The notes: generated by a model not told the origin, from the letters alone. Counted from the first letter of the stretch, positions 1 through 8,793 are shown. The stretch: 64,000 bases of DNA from G965230065 sp965230065 (GCA_965230065.1 OZ245942.1:2666001-2730000), one strand, 5' to 3'. A program made the numbers and translations.

Positions 1-1
1 G

Positions 2-1630
2 GGAATGTATCAGACTACCATTGGCGCGCACAACCACCGCAGCCAGAATGTGAAAGGAAAAGCTGGAGGCAATGAAGCGTATTACGATAGTTACCAACTG
101 CCCGATGAAGTGCCCTTCCTTCCCGAGCTTTTTCAGGAAGCTGGATATTACACGGTGCTGGGAGGAGAGCAAAAGTCGGGAAAAACCGAAGGTGGCTCTC
201 AAAAACTGGGTAAATCTGATTACAACTTTACCTGGAATTTTGACTGGTATGATGCCAACGACTGGGAAAACCGTCAACCCGGCCAGCCGTTTTTCGCGCA
301 AATACAGCTTAAGGGAGGGAAAAACAGAAGCGTGCAGGTAGAAAACCCGGTGGATCCTTCAAAAGTAACATTACCGCCTTATTACCCGGATGATGAAGTA
401 TTGCGCAAAGACTGGGCGGAGTACCTGAATACCATCATCCACCTGGACGGGCAGGTACAGGAAATTATGGCCCGCCTGGAAGCCGAAGGCATTGCCGACA
501 GTACGGCCGTTTTCCTCTTTACCGACCACGGTATCAGCCACCTGCGGGGCAAGCAGTATTTGTATGAAGAAGGGATGAAAATCCCCCTGATTGTGAAGTG
601 GCCCGGCGTAACCCAACCTGGTACCCGCCGCAACGATTTGGTAAGCCATATTGATATCGCGGCTACTTCTTTGCACATGGCCGGTATTCCTATCCCCGAA
701 GTAATGCAGGGACAGGCTTTTTACGGGGAAAATTTCCAGCCTCGCGAGCACGTATTTGCTGCCCGCGACCGTTGCGACGAAACCGTAGACCTGATGCGGG
801 CCGTACGTACCAATCGTTTTAAATATATTCGCAATTTTTTGCCAAACAAGCCACATGCCCAGCCCAACCAATACAAAGACGGCAAAGAAATCATGCAGCA
901 CATGCGGGCAATGTATGCAGAAGGTAACCTTAAGCCTGAAACGGCTCAATATTTTGAGCCTACCCGCCCGGCAGAAGAGCTGTATGATTTGGAAAGCGAT
1001 CCTTTTGAAATGAATAACCTGGCAGAAGACCCTGCTTTTCAGGATACTTTGCAGCAAATGCGGGCAACCCTGCTTGCCACAGTAAAAGCCACCCATGATT
1101 TAGGTTTTGTGCCTGAACCCATCGCTGAAGTATTGGGCAAAAAATATGGCAATAAATACTTCATTTTACAGCAACCTGAGTACCAAAACCTCATCAGCGA
1201 ATCTATACAAGCATTGAGGTTAGATGGGCAAAAAGATGTAAAAGACTTACAGGAGAGGCTGAACCATGCAAAAGCCTCCATAAGGTTTTGGGCAGCTTAT
1301 GGCCTGGGCAACCTGGGAAGTGAAGCAGCCGGTGCGGTTCCTTCTTTGAGTACTGCCCTTCAGGATGAATCAGATGCCGTAAAAATTGCAGCTGCCCGGG
1401 CCTTGTGCCTGATGGACCGCACCGAACCGGCCCTGCAAATTATGACAGACAACCTGAACAATGATAACCTGATTGTGGGTTTGTACGCAGCCCTGTTTAT
1501 TGAAGATTTGGGCGAGCCTGTAGCAGGCAAAATATTGCCGTTTATTCAGGAAGCACAGGAAAACCCCTACAATTTCACCCGCAGGGTAGCCGATAGGATG
1601 AATGAAAATTTGAGCGGGCAATCCCAATAG
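2..1630 (+). CDS. Sulfatase with C-terminal HEAT-like repeats (5' end outside window)
   Basis: The frame is open to the left edge, so the gene starts upstream; the ATG at 5 is probably internal. The first residues (MYQTTIGAHNHRS) match the stretch that normally follows the formylglycine motif CxPSR in type I sulfatases, so the active-site motif lies just outside. Counting from that ATG, FTDHG at about 172-176 supplies metal-binding Asp and His, and YEEGMKIPLIVKWPG at about 187-201 is typical of the family. The sulfatase part ends near residue 370. Residues about 405-540 look like helical HEAT-type repeats (RFWAAYGLGNLG, VKIAAARALCLM), an extension seen in some Bacteroidota sulfatases. It probably removes sulfate from a polysaccharide in the periplasm or at the surface. 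The family is clear; the substrate is unknown. Confidence 0.88.
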   Translation, partial: GMYQTTIGAHNHRSQNVKGKAGGNEAYYDSYQLPDEVPFLPELFQEAGYYTVLGGEQKSGKTEGGSQKLGKSDYNFTWNFDWYDANDWENRQPGQPFFAQIQLKGGKNRSVQVENPVDPSKVTLPPYYPDDEVLRKDWAEYLNTIIHLDGQVQEIMARLEAEGIADSTAVFLFTDHGISHLRGKQYLYEEGMKIPLIVKWPGVTQPGTRRNDLVSHIDIAATSLHMAGIPIPEVMQGQAFYGENFQPREHVFAARDRCDETVDLMRAVRTNRFKYIRNFLPNKPHAQPNQYKDGKEIMQHMRAMYAEGNLKPETAQYFEPTRPAEELYDLESDPFEMNNLAEDPAFQDTLQQMRATLLATVKATHDLGFVPEPIAEVLGKKYGNKYFILQQPEYQNLISESIQALRLDGQKDVKDLQERLNHAKASIRFWAAYGLGNLGSEAAGAVPSLSTALQDESDAVKIAAARALCLMDRTEPALQIMTDNLNNDNLIVGLYAALFIEDLGEPVAGKILPFIQEAQENPYNFTRRVADRMNENLSGQSQ

Positions 1631-1643
1631 TTAATGCACACTT

Positions 1644-1687
1644 GTGTCTGGTACTTACCCGTGATAAGCACAAGAAGTGCCGGACAC
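1644..1687. repeat. Palindromic element after the sulfatase gene
   Basis: The arms GTGTCTGGTACTT (1644-1656) and AAGTGCCGGACAC (1675-1687) pair over 13 positions with two G-T pairs and an 18-base loop. The core resembles the perfect palindrome at 49540-49580. It may act as a terminator, but no long T-run follows. A dispersed palindromic repeat is the other reading. Confidence 0.55.
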
Positions 1688-1803
1688 GTATACCGAAGCC
1701 GTAACACCAAACCTCCATGTCAGTGGAGAATTAAGCCCTTTTTTGGTGTATGCGAACTGGGAAGTCGGGGACGCAGCACTCCGGCAAGACTTTTTGTTTG
1801 TAC

Positions 1804-2649
1804 TTAGACAATTTCTTCCCCTCCTACTACGTCGAGCAAGGCTTTTACTTCTTCTACTTTGTAGGGATCTCCAAGTTTTTCAAAAGAAACGATTAAATTT
1901 CGAAGTACCCGCCGGATAATGTCAGGACTTTCACAGGGCTGATAAAACATTTCTGTAGGCGCAAGTTTTAGTTGTGCAATGTAATTATCGATATCAGATT
2001 TGGAAAAGATCAGCCCCCGGTTAAAGACATTGATATAAAATTGTGTGGCCTTAGATTTATAAGTTAGAATGAAAAGGTTGGGAAGGTTTACACCATACAC
2101 AGGCAGTTTGAGTCGCTGGGCCACGAGCATGTAAATGATGCAGAGCGAGATGGGGTTCCCTTTTTTGGTTTCGAGCACTACATTAATCATAGAATTGCCC
2201 GGTGTGTGGAAGTTTTTTGCATTGGCTCCAAACTTAAGCTTACTGAAAAAAATAGAGTTCAGGATTTTAATCTGGTCCAGCGGGTGCGCGTCAGTTTTAA
2301 ATTCCAGCCAAACTTCGTAATAAATTTGCTCCAGTGATCTTTTAATACTTTCCAGTGATAAATCGGGGTATTGATAAGTAGAAATCAGCCATGCGCCTTC
2401 CAGCAAATCTTGTTGACTATTTTGATACCAGGCTGCTAATTTCTCTCTAAGACCATCAAACTGCAAAGTATGGATAATATCTTCAATACGGCGTTGTACG
2501 TGTGGGTTTAAACTACTTTCCCACTCTTTTTCCAAATGTGGTATGACAGCATTCCCGTAAGAAATAATCTTCTCTTCCACGTGCTCCAGCACTTCCGGAT
2601 CCTCGTCGTCTAATAAAGATAATAATGCTTTCAGTTCTTTATCATTCAT
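1804..2649 (-). CDS. SirB1-type transglutaminase-like protein
   Basis: The frame opens at 2685, but the start at 2649 (MNDKELKALLSLLDDEDPEV) fits the family better and gives 281 residues. The N-terminal half is helical and HEAT-like. The C-terminal half matches the Transglut_core2/SirB1 family: GNPISLCIIYMLVAQRL followed by LPVYGVNLPNLFIL. In most relatives I recall, a His follows this last block (GVNLPxHF); here the same position is Leu, so catalytic activity is doubtful. The molecular role of SirB1 proteins is not well established. The gene lies upstream of nothing on its strand and is followed by the sulfatase palindrome region; the MCE gene precedes it across a large hairpin. Confidence 0.8.
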   Translation of the reverse strand: MNDKELKALLSLLDDEDPEVLEHVEEKIISYGNAVIPHLEKEWESSLNPHVQRRIEDIIHTLQFDGLREKLAAWYQNSQQDLLEGAWLISTYQYPDLSLESIKRSLEQIYYEVWLEFKTDAHPLDQIKILNSIFFSKLKFGANAKNFHTPGNSMINVVLETKKGNPISLCIIYMLVAQRLKLPVYGVNLPNLFILTYKSKATQFYINVFNRGLIFSKSDIDNYIAQLKLAPTEMFYQPCESPDIIRRVLRNLIVSFEKLGDPYKVEEVKALLDVVGGEEIV

Positions 2650-2691
2650 CCGTATAAGGGGTAATTCAAATTTAAATATGCACAATTTAGT

Positions 2692-2742
2692 GGCAGCAGG
2701 CAGCGGCAGTTTACCAGGCTGCTACTGCCGCTGCCTACTGCC
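2692..2742. repeat. Large intergenic hairpin, 19-bp arms
   Basis: The arms at 2692-2710 and 2724-2742 are complementary at 18 of 19 positions around a 13-base loop. They are GC-rich and built from GGCAG-like units. The hairpin lies between the MCE gene and the SirB1-like gene, both on the minus strand. It could terminate or stabilise the MCE transcript, or be a dispersed intergenic repeat. Confidence 0.6.
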
Positions 2743-2747
2743 AACTG

Positions 2748-3659
2748 TTATTTACTCTTATCCTTTCCTCCAAACAGCGAAAAGTGGACATACCTGCGGG
2801 GGTTATCCTGCAAATCAATGAATAAACTATCCAAATCAACAAGCGTTTTGTTCAGATTATTATAAACTGAGTCGTCATTCATCAGTTTACCCAAAGTGCC
2901 GTCTTCTTGTTTCAGTTTGTCTACGGTGGTTTGCAGACTTTTCAGGGTAGCGTTAGCTTGCAATACGGTTTGGTTCAGCTCCAGTTCGTTTAGGCTGTCG
3001 GCCAACACGTTCATTTTGGCAAGCAGGGGGGCTACGCCATCATCTTCATCGGTGAGAGAAGCCGAAAGGGATTTCAGGTTATTGGTGATTTGAGAAATAT
3101 CACGTCGGTTACTTTCAATCACAAGGGCAATGCTGGTAAGAATACTATCAATTTTGAATTTAGTAGTTTCAAAGCTACTCAGGGTAGTATTTACAATATG
3201 TATGGTAGATTTGACGCTGTCTACCATCGGGAGGGCTGTTTCTTTCAGTTCACTGGTAATATCCTGTGCATGTATACCGATGAGTGTATCTCCTGCATAA
3301 GAGGGCACCGATACATTGCCAGGATTGAGTTCAATTACCTTGTTTCCTAGTAAATCGCTGCTGCGCAAGATGGCTTCGGCATCGGCTCCTACCGCAATAT
3401 CTTCGTTTAACTCAAAACTGACCAGGATTTGGTTATTCCTGTCTTGTAAAACCATGATGTTGCTTACGCGCCCCACCGGGTAACCGCTCAGCGTAACCTG
3501 GTTAGATTCTGCCAGACCCTCTACATTGTCATATACCACATGAAAAGTATTGGTAGGGTTGAAAAAATCGATACCTTTTAAAAATTGAACACCAAAATAA
3601 AGAACCACTACTGCCACGATGGCAAGTAATGCCACTTTTACTTCTTTAGAAATTTTCAC
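2748..3659 (-). CDS. MCE (MlaD) domain lipid-transport protein
   Basis: This 303-residue protein has a single N-terminal membrane helix (about 7-27), then an MCE domain at about 35-115 with the pattern VVYDNVEGLAESNQVTLSGYPVGRV and LRSSDLLGNKVIEL. A long, mostly helical and coiled-coil tail runs from about 130 to 300. MlaD-type proteins form hexameric rings that pass phospholipids between inner and outer membrane with an MlaE/MlaF ABC transporter; those partners are not in this window. It follows the amidase gene on the same strand by about 170 bases, an arrangement I recall from many Bacteroidota. Function as a lipid-trafficking component is inferred from the family. Confidence 0.9.
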   Translation of the reverse strand: MKISKEVKVALLAIVAVVVLYFGVQFLKGIDFFNPTNTFHVVYDNVEGLAESNQVTLSGYPVGRVSNIMVLQDRNNQILVSFELNEDIAVGADAEAILRSSDLLGNKVIELNPGNVSVPSYAGDTLIGIHAQDITSELKETALPMVDSVKSTIHIVNTTLSSFETTKFKIDSILTSIALVIESNRRDISQITNNLKSLSASLTDEDDGVAPLLAKMNVLADSLNELELNQTVLQANATLKSLQTTVDKLKQEDGTLGKLMNDDSVYNNLNKTLVDLDSLFIDLQDNPRRYVHFSLFGGKDKSK

Positions 3660-3832
3660 GTATGAGTAGTTTTAATTAGGTTCACATTAAAATTTTCCGT
3701 TATTAGACGAACATACAAACTTTGACAAAATGTTGGTTTCATGCACAGTAGAGCAGCTCACTGAGCCACCTTACAAAAAAAATAGTTTTGTCAAAGTTCA
3801 GGCCCATAACGAGGGCGTAAATTAATGAATTG

Positions 3833-4618
3833 TCAGTTCATCCCCTCAATTTCCTGCTTATAATCCCGAAAAGCCCTAAAGATAGCCGATGCTATATATA
3901 CTTGTCCACGCTCAGAGTTCAAAAATTTTTCTTCTTCTTCATTGGTAAGGTAGCCCACTTCTACCAAAACGCTGGGCATGCTGGTGAGATAAAGCACCCA
4001 AAAGCCTGCCTGGCGAACACCCCGGCTGCGCCTTCCCACTCTTTGGGCAAATTGTTTTTCAATCTTTTCGGCCAGGCGCAGGCTGTTTTCCTGATAAGCA
4101 TTTTGATAAAGCGAAAAAAGTATGTGTGATTCAGACGAAGCCGGGTCAAACCCTTCATAATGTTCTTCATAATTTTCTTCCATCAAAATCACCGAGTTTT
4201 CGCGTTTGGCTACCGCCAGGTTTTCTTTAAAAGTATGTGTACCCATCACATACGTTTCGGTGCCGTGTACGCTGCCACTGTGGGCAGATGCGTTGGCATG
4301 TATGGAAATGAACAAATCTGCATCATTTTTGTTCGCTATTTCAGCCTTAACGTGTGGTGGACTATACTCATCGGTAGTGCGGGTTTGTATTACCTCTACA
4401 TCGGGGAGATATTTATTGATGGTGCGGCCCAACTCGAGTGCGATGGCCAGGGTAACATCTTTTTCATTAGAAACTTTGCCATGCGTACCCGGGTCTTTGC
4501 CACCGTGTCCGGCGTCAATTACGACTTTCCGCACTTTGTACTGCGCCATACCGGCAGGATTGAAGGCATCTGACAGCAAGAGTAATAAAAAACATGAAAT
4601 GAAAATGATATTTTTCAC
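3833..4618 (-). CDS. N-acetylmuramoyl-L-alanine amidase (Amidase_3)
   Basis: The open frame extends to 5440, but that part is only antisense to the LptD-like gene. The GTG at 4616-4618 gives a 261-residue protein that begins with a clear signal peptide (KNIIFISCFLLLLLSDAF). The mature domain shows the zinc-amidase motifs: VVIDAGHGGKDPG with the first His, SIHANAS with the second His, and VLVEVGYLTNEEE with the catalytic Glu near the C-terminus. It cleaves the bond between MurNAc and L-Ala in peptidoglycan in the periplasm. It is divergent from the LptD-like gene with only 36 bases between starts, and co-directional with the MCE gene. Confidence 0.93.
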   Translation of the reverse strand: MKNIIFISCFLLLLLSDAFNPAGMAQYKVRKVVIDAGHGGKDPGTHGKVSNEKDVTLAIALELGRTINKYLPDVEVIQTRTTDEYSPPHVKAEIANKNDADLFISIHANASAHSGSVHGTETYVMGTHTFKENLAVAKRENSVILMEENYEEHYEGFDPASSESHILFSLYQNAYQENSLRLAEKIEKQFAQRVGRRSRGVRQAGFWVLYLTSMPSVLVEVGYLTNEEEEKFLNSERGQVYIASAIFRAFRDYKQEIEGMN

Positions 4619-4654
4619 GTTACTCCAGTAGTTAGTAAGAACAGAAGTATAATT

Positions 4655-7456
4655 TTGCACAAAAATGTTACTTTTTCTGTAAAACTGAAAAAACCACGTT
4701 TGTATTATCTTACCTACATATTTTTTGCCATTTTCTTCATAATGGCACATTTTCCGGGTACAGCCCAGGAAATTAAGGTATCCGGGCAAATTCCTGATAC
4801 TACAGGCGTGGTTCCCCTTCCACAAGCCGATACCCTTCCTGCCACTCCTTCCGATACCATTCCCTCTGATACCACCCTCGTTGAAGAACCTACAGGCGAT
4901 GTGCAAACTACCATTGATTACGACGCTGAAGACTCCATCCATTTTGATGTGGTAAACCAAAAAGTATACTTGTACGGAAACGCAAAAATCACGTACGGGG
5001 AAATTCTCCTGGAAGCCGCGCAAATTGAAATAGACTGGGTCAACAACATGCTCACGGCCCAGGGTGGCATTGATTCTGCCGGAAACCCCATAGGCCAGCC
5101 CATATTTACCGACGGCCCCGAGAAGTTTGATACCCAGGGCATTCGCTATAATTTCAAAACCCGGAAAGCTTTTATCACCGGGGTTACTACCGAGCAGGAA
5201 GAAGGGCTGGTGTATGGAAAAACCGTAAAGAAAAACGAAAAAGACGAGGTTTTTATCAGCGATGGGTGGTTTACCCCCTGCGAGTGCGAACCGGGGGAAG
5301 TGCCTGACCTGTACATAAAATCGGATAAAATGAAGCTCACCAAAGATGTAGTAGTAACAGGTCCTTTCCATCTGGTGCTTACCGATGTGCCTACGCCTTT
5401 GGGTTTGCCGTTTGGGATTTTCCCCAAGCCCCGCAAGCAAAATTCGGGCATCATTGTGCCGGCGTATGGTGAAGAGCGGCGGAGGGGGTTTTTCCTGCGG
5501 GATGGCGGTTATTATTTTGACATCAATGAGTACGTAAATCTTACGCTATTGGGTGAAATCTATACCAAAGGAAGTTTTGGGTTTACGGTGCGTTCAAATT
5601 ATACCAAAAGATATGCCTATAGTGGTAATTTAAACTTTCGGTTTAATCAGCAGATATTGGACCCTGATAGCAATGACCCGGAAATTTCAAAAGATTTTAG
5701 CCTTGCATACAGTCATACTCCGGCCAGCGTAGGAAAAAACAGCCGGTTTTCGGCTTCAGTGAATATTGCGACCCAAACGTATAACCAAAACAACCCTACA
5801 GGCAATGTGGATGATAACCTTCGCACTACGTTGAGTTCCAATGCTTCGTACAGTGTGAACTTTCCGGGGTCCCCGTTTAATTTATCGATGAGTGCCCGGC
5901 ACAACCAAAACCTGATTACGAACATTGTGAGCGTGAATTTGCCCGATTTTTCATTGAACATGAACAGCATTACGCCATTTCAGGGAAAAAACAGCTCGGG
6001 CAGGGGCAATGTATTTCAACGCATCCGTTTGGGGTGGAACATGGTAGGTACAAATCGTATTACCAATGCACCACAAACCACGCCCGGAGGGATTAGCCGC
6101 GATAAAATTATTGGTGCTGATGCGGAGCCGGATACGCTTGCCTTTAACTTTGAGAACCTGCCTACGCTTTTGGGACGTGCGCAAAATGGAATACGGCATT
6201 CTATCCCTATTTCCACCAACTTCAACCTTTTGCGGTATTTTACGGTTTCGCCCAACTTTAATTATGAAGAAATATGGTACTCCAAGCAATTGGACTACAC
6301 TTTTGTACCCGATAGCAACAAAGTAGCCATAAAAGAAGTGAGCGGGTTTAATCGGGTGTATAACTACAGCATGGGGGCAGGGGTGTCTACCCGTTTGTAC
6401 GGCACTTATTTTTTTAAAGGGCCTAAGGTGCAGGCCATGCGGCACACCGTAGTGCCTACCATCAGTTTTGGTTACCGTCCTGATTTTGGCGATCCTAAAT
6501 ATGGCTATTATGAAGAGGTGCGAATTGATACGGCTGTGGTAGAAGACCCACGCTTTGGTAATGACCAGAACGTAAAGTTGCTTTCTAAATACAATGGGTT
6601 TGCCTATGGTGCTCCTTCGGCGGGTGAGAGTGGCTCGCTCGGGTTCAGTCTGAACAACCAGCTTGAGATGAAAGTGAGTAATGAGAATGATACCACGGAG
6701 AATGCCGACCCTACTAAAAAAGTGCCCATTTTGGAAAACCTTTCGTTCAACAGTAGTTACAACTTTATTGCTGATTCGTTCAAGCTGGCACCCATCAGTA
6801 TGTCGGCCCGTACCCGCTTGTTTAACAATAAAATTAATATTGCGGCCAGCGCTACTTTAGACCCTTATGCCTATATTCCTGAAAATGAATTTACCGGAAG
6901 CGAGGAGCCTTCAGACACCAACGTCAAAATAGACCAGTATGCATGGCAGGCGGGGCAGGGCATTGGGCAAATTACTTCGGCCAACCTGAATATCAGCACC
7001 AACCTGAACCCCAAGGCGAATGAAGACAAGGAAAGTGATAATTTGACAGAAGAAGAGCTGGAATATGTCAATACCCACCGCGACCAGTACGTGGACTGGA
7101 GCATTCCCTGGAACGTCCGCCTGACATACCGCATCAGCTATAGCCGGAACCCCAGGGTATCGGATGAGGAAGAGAATTTCTTTGACAGGATTACCAGTAA
7201 CTCACTTCAGTTTAACGGGGATTTGAGCCTGACAGAAAAATGGAAAGTCAATTTTACCTCAGGTTATGACCTGAAACGGCAGGAATTTACCATGACCAGC
7301 ATCGACATCCGTCGCGATTTGGGCTGTTTTGAGATGAGTTTCAACTGGGTGCCCTTCGGCCGCTTCACCTCTTTCCACTTTCAGGTAAATGTAAAATCTT
7401 CTTTATTAAGCGACCTCAAGCTGCAAAAACGCAATGCTTTCTACGATCAGTTTTAG
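4655..7456 (+). CDS. LptD-like outer-membrane LPS assembly protein
   Basis: The protein has 933 residues. An N-terminal signal segment (YYLTYIFFAIFFIMAHFPGTAQ, about 17-38) is followed by a low-complexity Pro/Thr linker and then an OstA/LptA-like beta-jellyroll at about 88-210 (HFDVVNQKVYLYGNAKITYGE). Residues 250-930 form a large beta-barrel typical of the Bacteroidota LptD family, containing PLGLPFGIFPKPRKQNSGI. LptD inserts lipopolysaccharide into the outer leaflet. No in-frame ATG lies near the start: TTG at 4655 is used here, and TTG at 4700 is possible. A TAATTTTG element at 4650-4657 would favour the later start if it is a promoter. The amidase gene is divergent. Confidence 0.87.
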   Translation: MHKNVTFSVKLKKPRLYYLTYIFFAIFFIMAHFPGTAQEIKVSGQIPDTTGVVPLPQADTLPATPSDTIPSDTTLVEEPTGDVQTTIDYDAEDSIHFDVVNQKVYLYGNAKITYGEILLEAAQIEIDWVNNMLTAQGGIDSAGNPIGQPIFTDGPEKFDTQGIRYNFKTRKAFITGVTTEQEEGLVYGKTVKKNEKDEVFISDGWFTPCECEPGEVPDLYIKSDKMKLTKDVVVTGPFHLVLTDVPTPLGLPFGIFPKPRKQNSGIIVPAYGEERRRGFFLRDGGYYFDINEYVNLTLLGEIYTKGSFGFTVRSNYTKRYAYSGNLNFRFNQQILDPDSNDPEISKDFSLAYSHTPASVGKNSRFSASVNIATQTYNQNNPTGNVDDNLRTTLSSNASYSVNFPGSPFNLSMSARHNQNLITNIVSVNLPDFSLNMNSITPFQGKNSSGRGNVFQRIRLGWNMVGTNRITNAPQTTPGGISRDKIIGADAEPDTLAFNFENLPTLLGRAQNGIRHSIPISTNFNLLRYFTVSPNFNYEEIWYSKQLDYTFVPDSNKVAIKEVSGFNRVYNYSMGAGVSTRLYGTYFFKGPKVQAMRHTVVPTISFGYRPDFGDPKYGYYEEVRIDTAVVEDPRFGNDQNVKLLSKYNGFAYGAPSAGESGSLGFSLNNQLEMKVSNENDTTENADPTKKVPILENLSFNSSYNFIADSFKLAPISMSARTRLFNNKINIAASATLDPYAYIPENEFTGSEEPSDTNVKIDQYAWQAGQGIGQITSANLNISTNLNPKANEDKESDNLTEEELEYVNTHRDQYVDWSIPWNVRLTYRISYSRNPRVSDEEENFFDRITSNSLQFNGDLSLTEKWKVNFTSGYDLKRQEFTMTSIDIRRDLGCFEMSFNWVPFGRFTSFHFQVNVKSSLLSDLKLQKRNAFYDQF

Positions 7457-7761
7457 GGAAGGCACAAAGCACCAACGGGCAAGTCCTATACAATACTTAA
7501 TCCTCAAATATCAATTTACAAAACGTTGAATGTGTGTCCGAAAGCGAACAAAACTGTACGCTGCCGAACAAATATGCACTTGTTATTATTTGTAAATAAT
7601 TGAAAATGAGATGGTTAACCCAGTGGCACACAAATTGAAAACTACCTCAATAAATAACGTCAAACTCCAGACACTAAACACGAGACACTAAACTCCAAAC
7701 CGCAGCGGCGTCGGACGGCCGATGCCGACCGCAAAAAACTTCAAACCATAACCTCATTCCC
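7457..7761. other. Intergenic region, 305 bases
   Basis: No gene is visible here. The region is AT-rich on the left. It has two close copies of ACACTAAAC at about 7671-7695 and then a GC-rich 26-bp element at 7707-7732 that recurs near 41.5 kb. I found no convincing promoter pair for the downstream DUF4097 gene. Confidence 0.6.
7707..7732. repeat. 26-bp dispersed intergenic repeat, copy 1
   Basis: This element reads GGCGTCGGA, then C, GGCCGATG, CCGACCGC. It matches 41506-41531 at 23 of 26 positions and both copies lie between genes. The ends can pair (GTCGG with CCGAC) around a CGGCCG core, so it can fold into a small hairpin. Confidence 0.6.
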
Positions 7762-8769
7762 ATGAAAACAAACAAGCTCATTCTTTCGCTTAGCATTCCG
7801 GTGCTTTTGATAGCACTTTTTTCAATGACTTCTACAGTACTTGGTTTTCTCGACAGCGAAGAAAACACAGTAAAATCCGTAATCAAAAAGCATTATGATG
7901 ACCCTTATCTGGTGAAAACTTTCCAACTGAACGGACAGGGTAACCTGAATGTGAAAACTTCCGGAGGGAGTATCAGCGTGGAGGCACATGGAGGTAATGA
8001 GGTACGGGTTGAGATGTATGTAAAAAAATCAGGTGGAGGATGGTTTAGCAGTGACGATGATATACAAGAAATACTGGAAGAAGAATACAGTATCGATATC
8101 TCCAAAGTTGGGAATGCAGTGAGTGCTACCGCCGACAGGAAAAGTAAGCGCTGGAATTCTAACAGCCTGAGCATCGCGTTTAAAGTGAAGGTGCCTTCGG
8201 CCATATCCTGTAATTTGAAAACCAGCGGTGGTTCCATCAGTTTATCTGGTGTGGAAGGCCAGCAAAGTGTAAAAACCAGTGGCGGCAGCCTCAATTTGGA
8301 AAAGATTACCGGAGATATGGAAGCGCATACCAGTGGTGGAGGTATCAAAATTAATGACTTCACTGGCATGTTGAGCGCACATACCAGCGGTGGTTCTATC
8401 AACATGAAAGAATCAGAAGGGGATTTACGTGTAAGCACATCCGGAGGAAGTATCCGCCTGTACGATGTTGTAGGAAGCATAGAAGCCCGTACCAGTGGGG
8501 GAAGTATAGAAGCTGAAGTGAAGGTGTTGAAAGATTTACTCACGCTGAAAACCAGCGGCGGCAGCATCAGGGCTACCATACCCGAAGGATTAGGCCTGGA
8601 CCTGGATTTGCACGGTAACCGGGTGAATACGGTACTGAATAACTTCAGTGGTACTTCAGAAAAAAACAGGATCAAAGGGAGCACCAATGGAGGAGGGATT
8701 CCCGTTACCATGCATACTTCCGGAGGCTCTGTTACGCTCGATTATTTTGGCAGTGCTTCGTCCCGATAG
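7762..8769 (+). CDS. DUF4097-family repeat protein, exported
   Basis: The 335-residue protein starts with a signal peptide or membrane anchor (LILSLSIPVLLIALFSMTS). From about residue 60 it is built of short beta-strand repeats centred on TSGGSI; I count nine TSGG copies (as in LKTSGGSISL, VSTSGGSIRL and ARTSGGSIEA). This is the pattern of the DUF4097/adhesin-like family, which forms a right-handed beta-solenoid. Such proteins often occur with anti-sigma or PspC genes, but none is adjacent here. The cellular role is unknown. A clear terminator follows. The opposite strand also stays open over most of the gene, which is a side effect of the repeats. Confidence 0.85.
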   Translation: MKTNKLILSLSIPVLLIALFSMTSTVLGFLDSEENTVKSVIKKHYDDPYLVKTFQLNGQGNLNVKTSGGSISVEAHGGNEVRVEMYVKKSGGGWFSSDDDIQEILEEEYSIDISKVGNAVSATADRKSKRWNSNSLSIAFKVKVPSAISCNLKTSGGSISLSGVEGQQSVKTSGGSLNLEKITGDMEAHTSGGGIKINDFTGMLSAHTSGGSINMKESEGDLRVSTSGGSIRLYDVVGSIEARTSGGSIEAEVKVLKDLLTLKTSGGSIRATIPEGLGLDLDLHGNRVNTVLNNFSGTSEKNRIKGSTNGGGIPVTMHTSGGSVTLDYFGSASSR

Positions 8770-8793
8770 CAACGAAGAACTTTAGTATATCAG

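Noticed and set aside
371..1096. 241-codon minus-strand frame inside the sulfatase gene
   Set aside because: It is fully antisense to a well-supported sulfatase domain and shows no recognisable motif.
1677..1919. 80-codon plus-strand frame overlapping the SirB1-like gene
   Set aside because: It begins in the palindrome and its second half is antisense to the SirB1-like gene.
4619..5440. Long minus-strand extension of the amidase frame
   Set aside because: It is antisense to the LptD-like gene, has no family match, and the GTG at 4618 already gives a complete amidase with signal peptide.
7905..8711. 268-codon minus-strand frame across the DUF4097 gene
   Set aside because: The repetitive TSGG codons keep the other strand open; its composition (Pro/Leu/Ser-rich) is an artefact.
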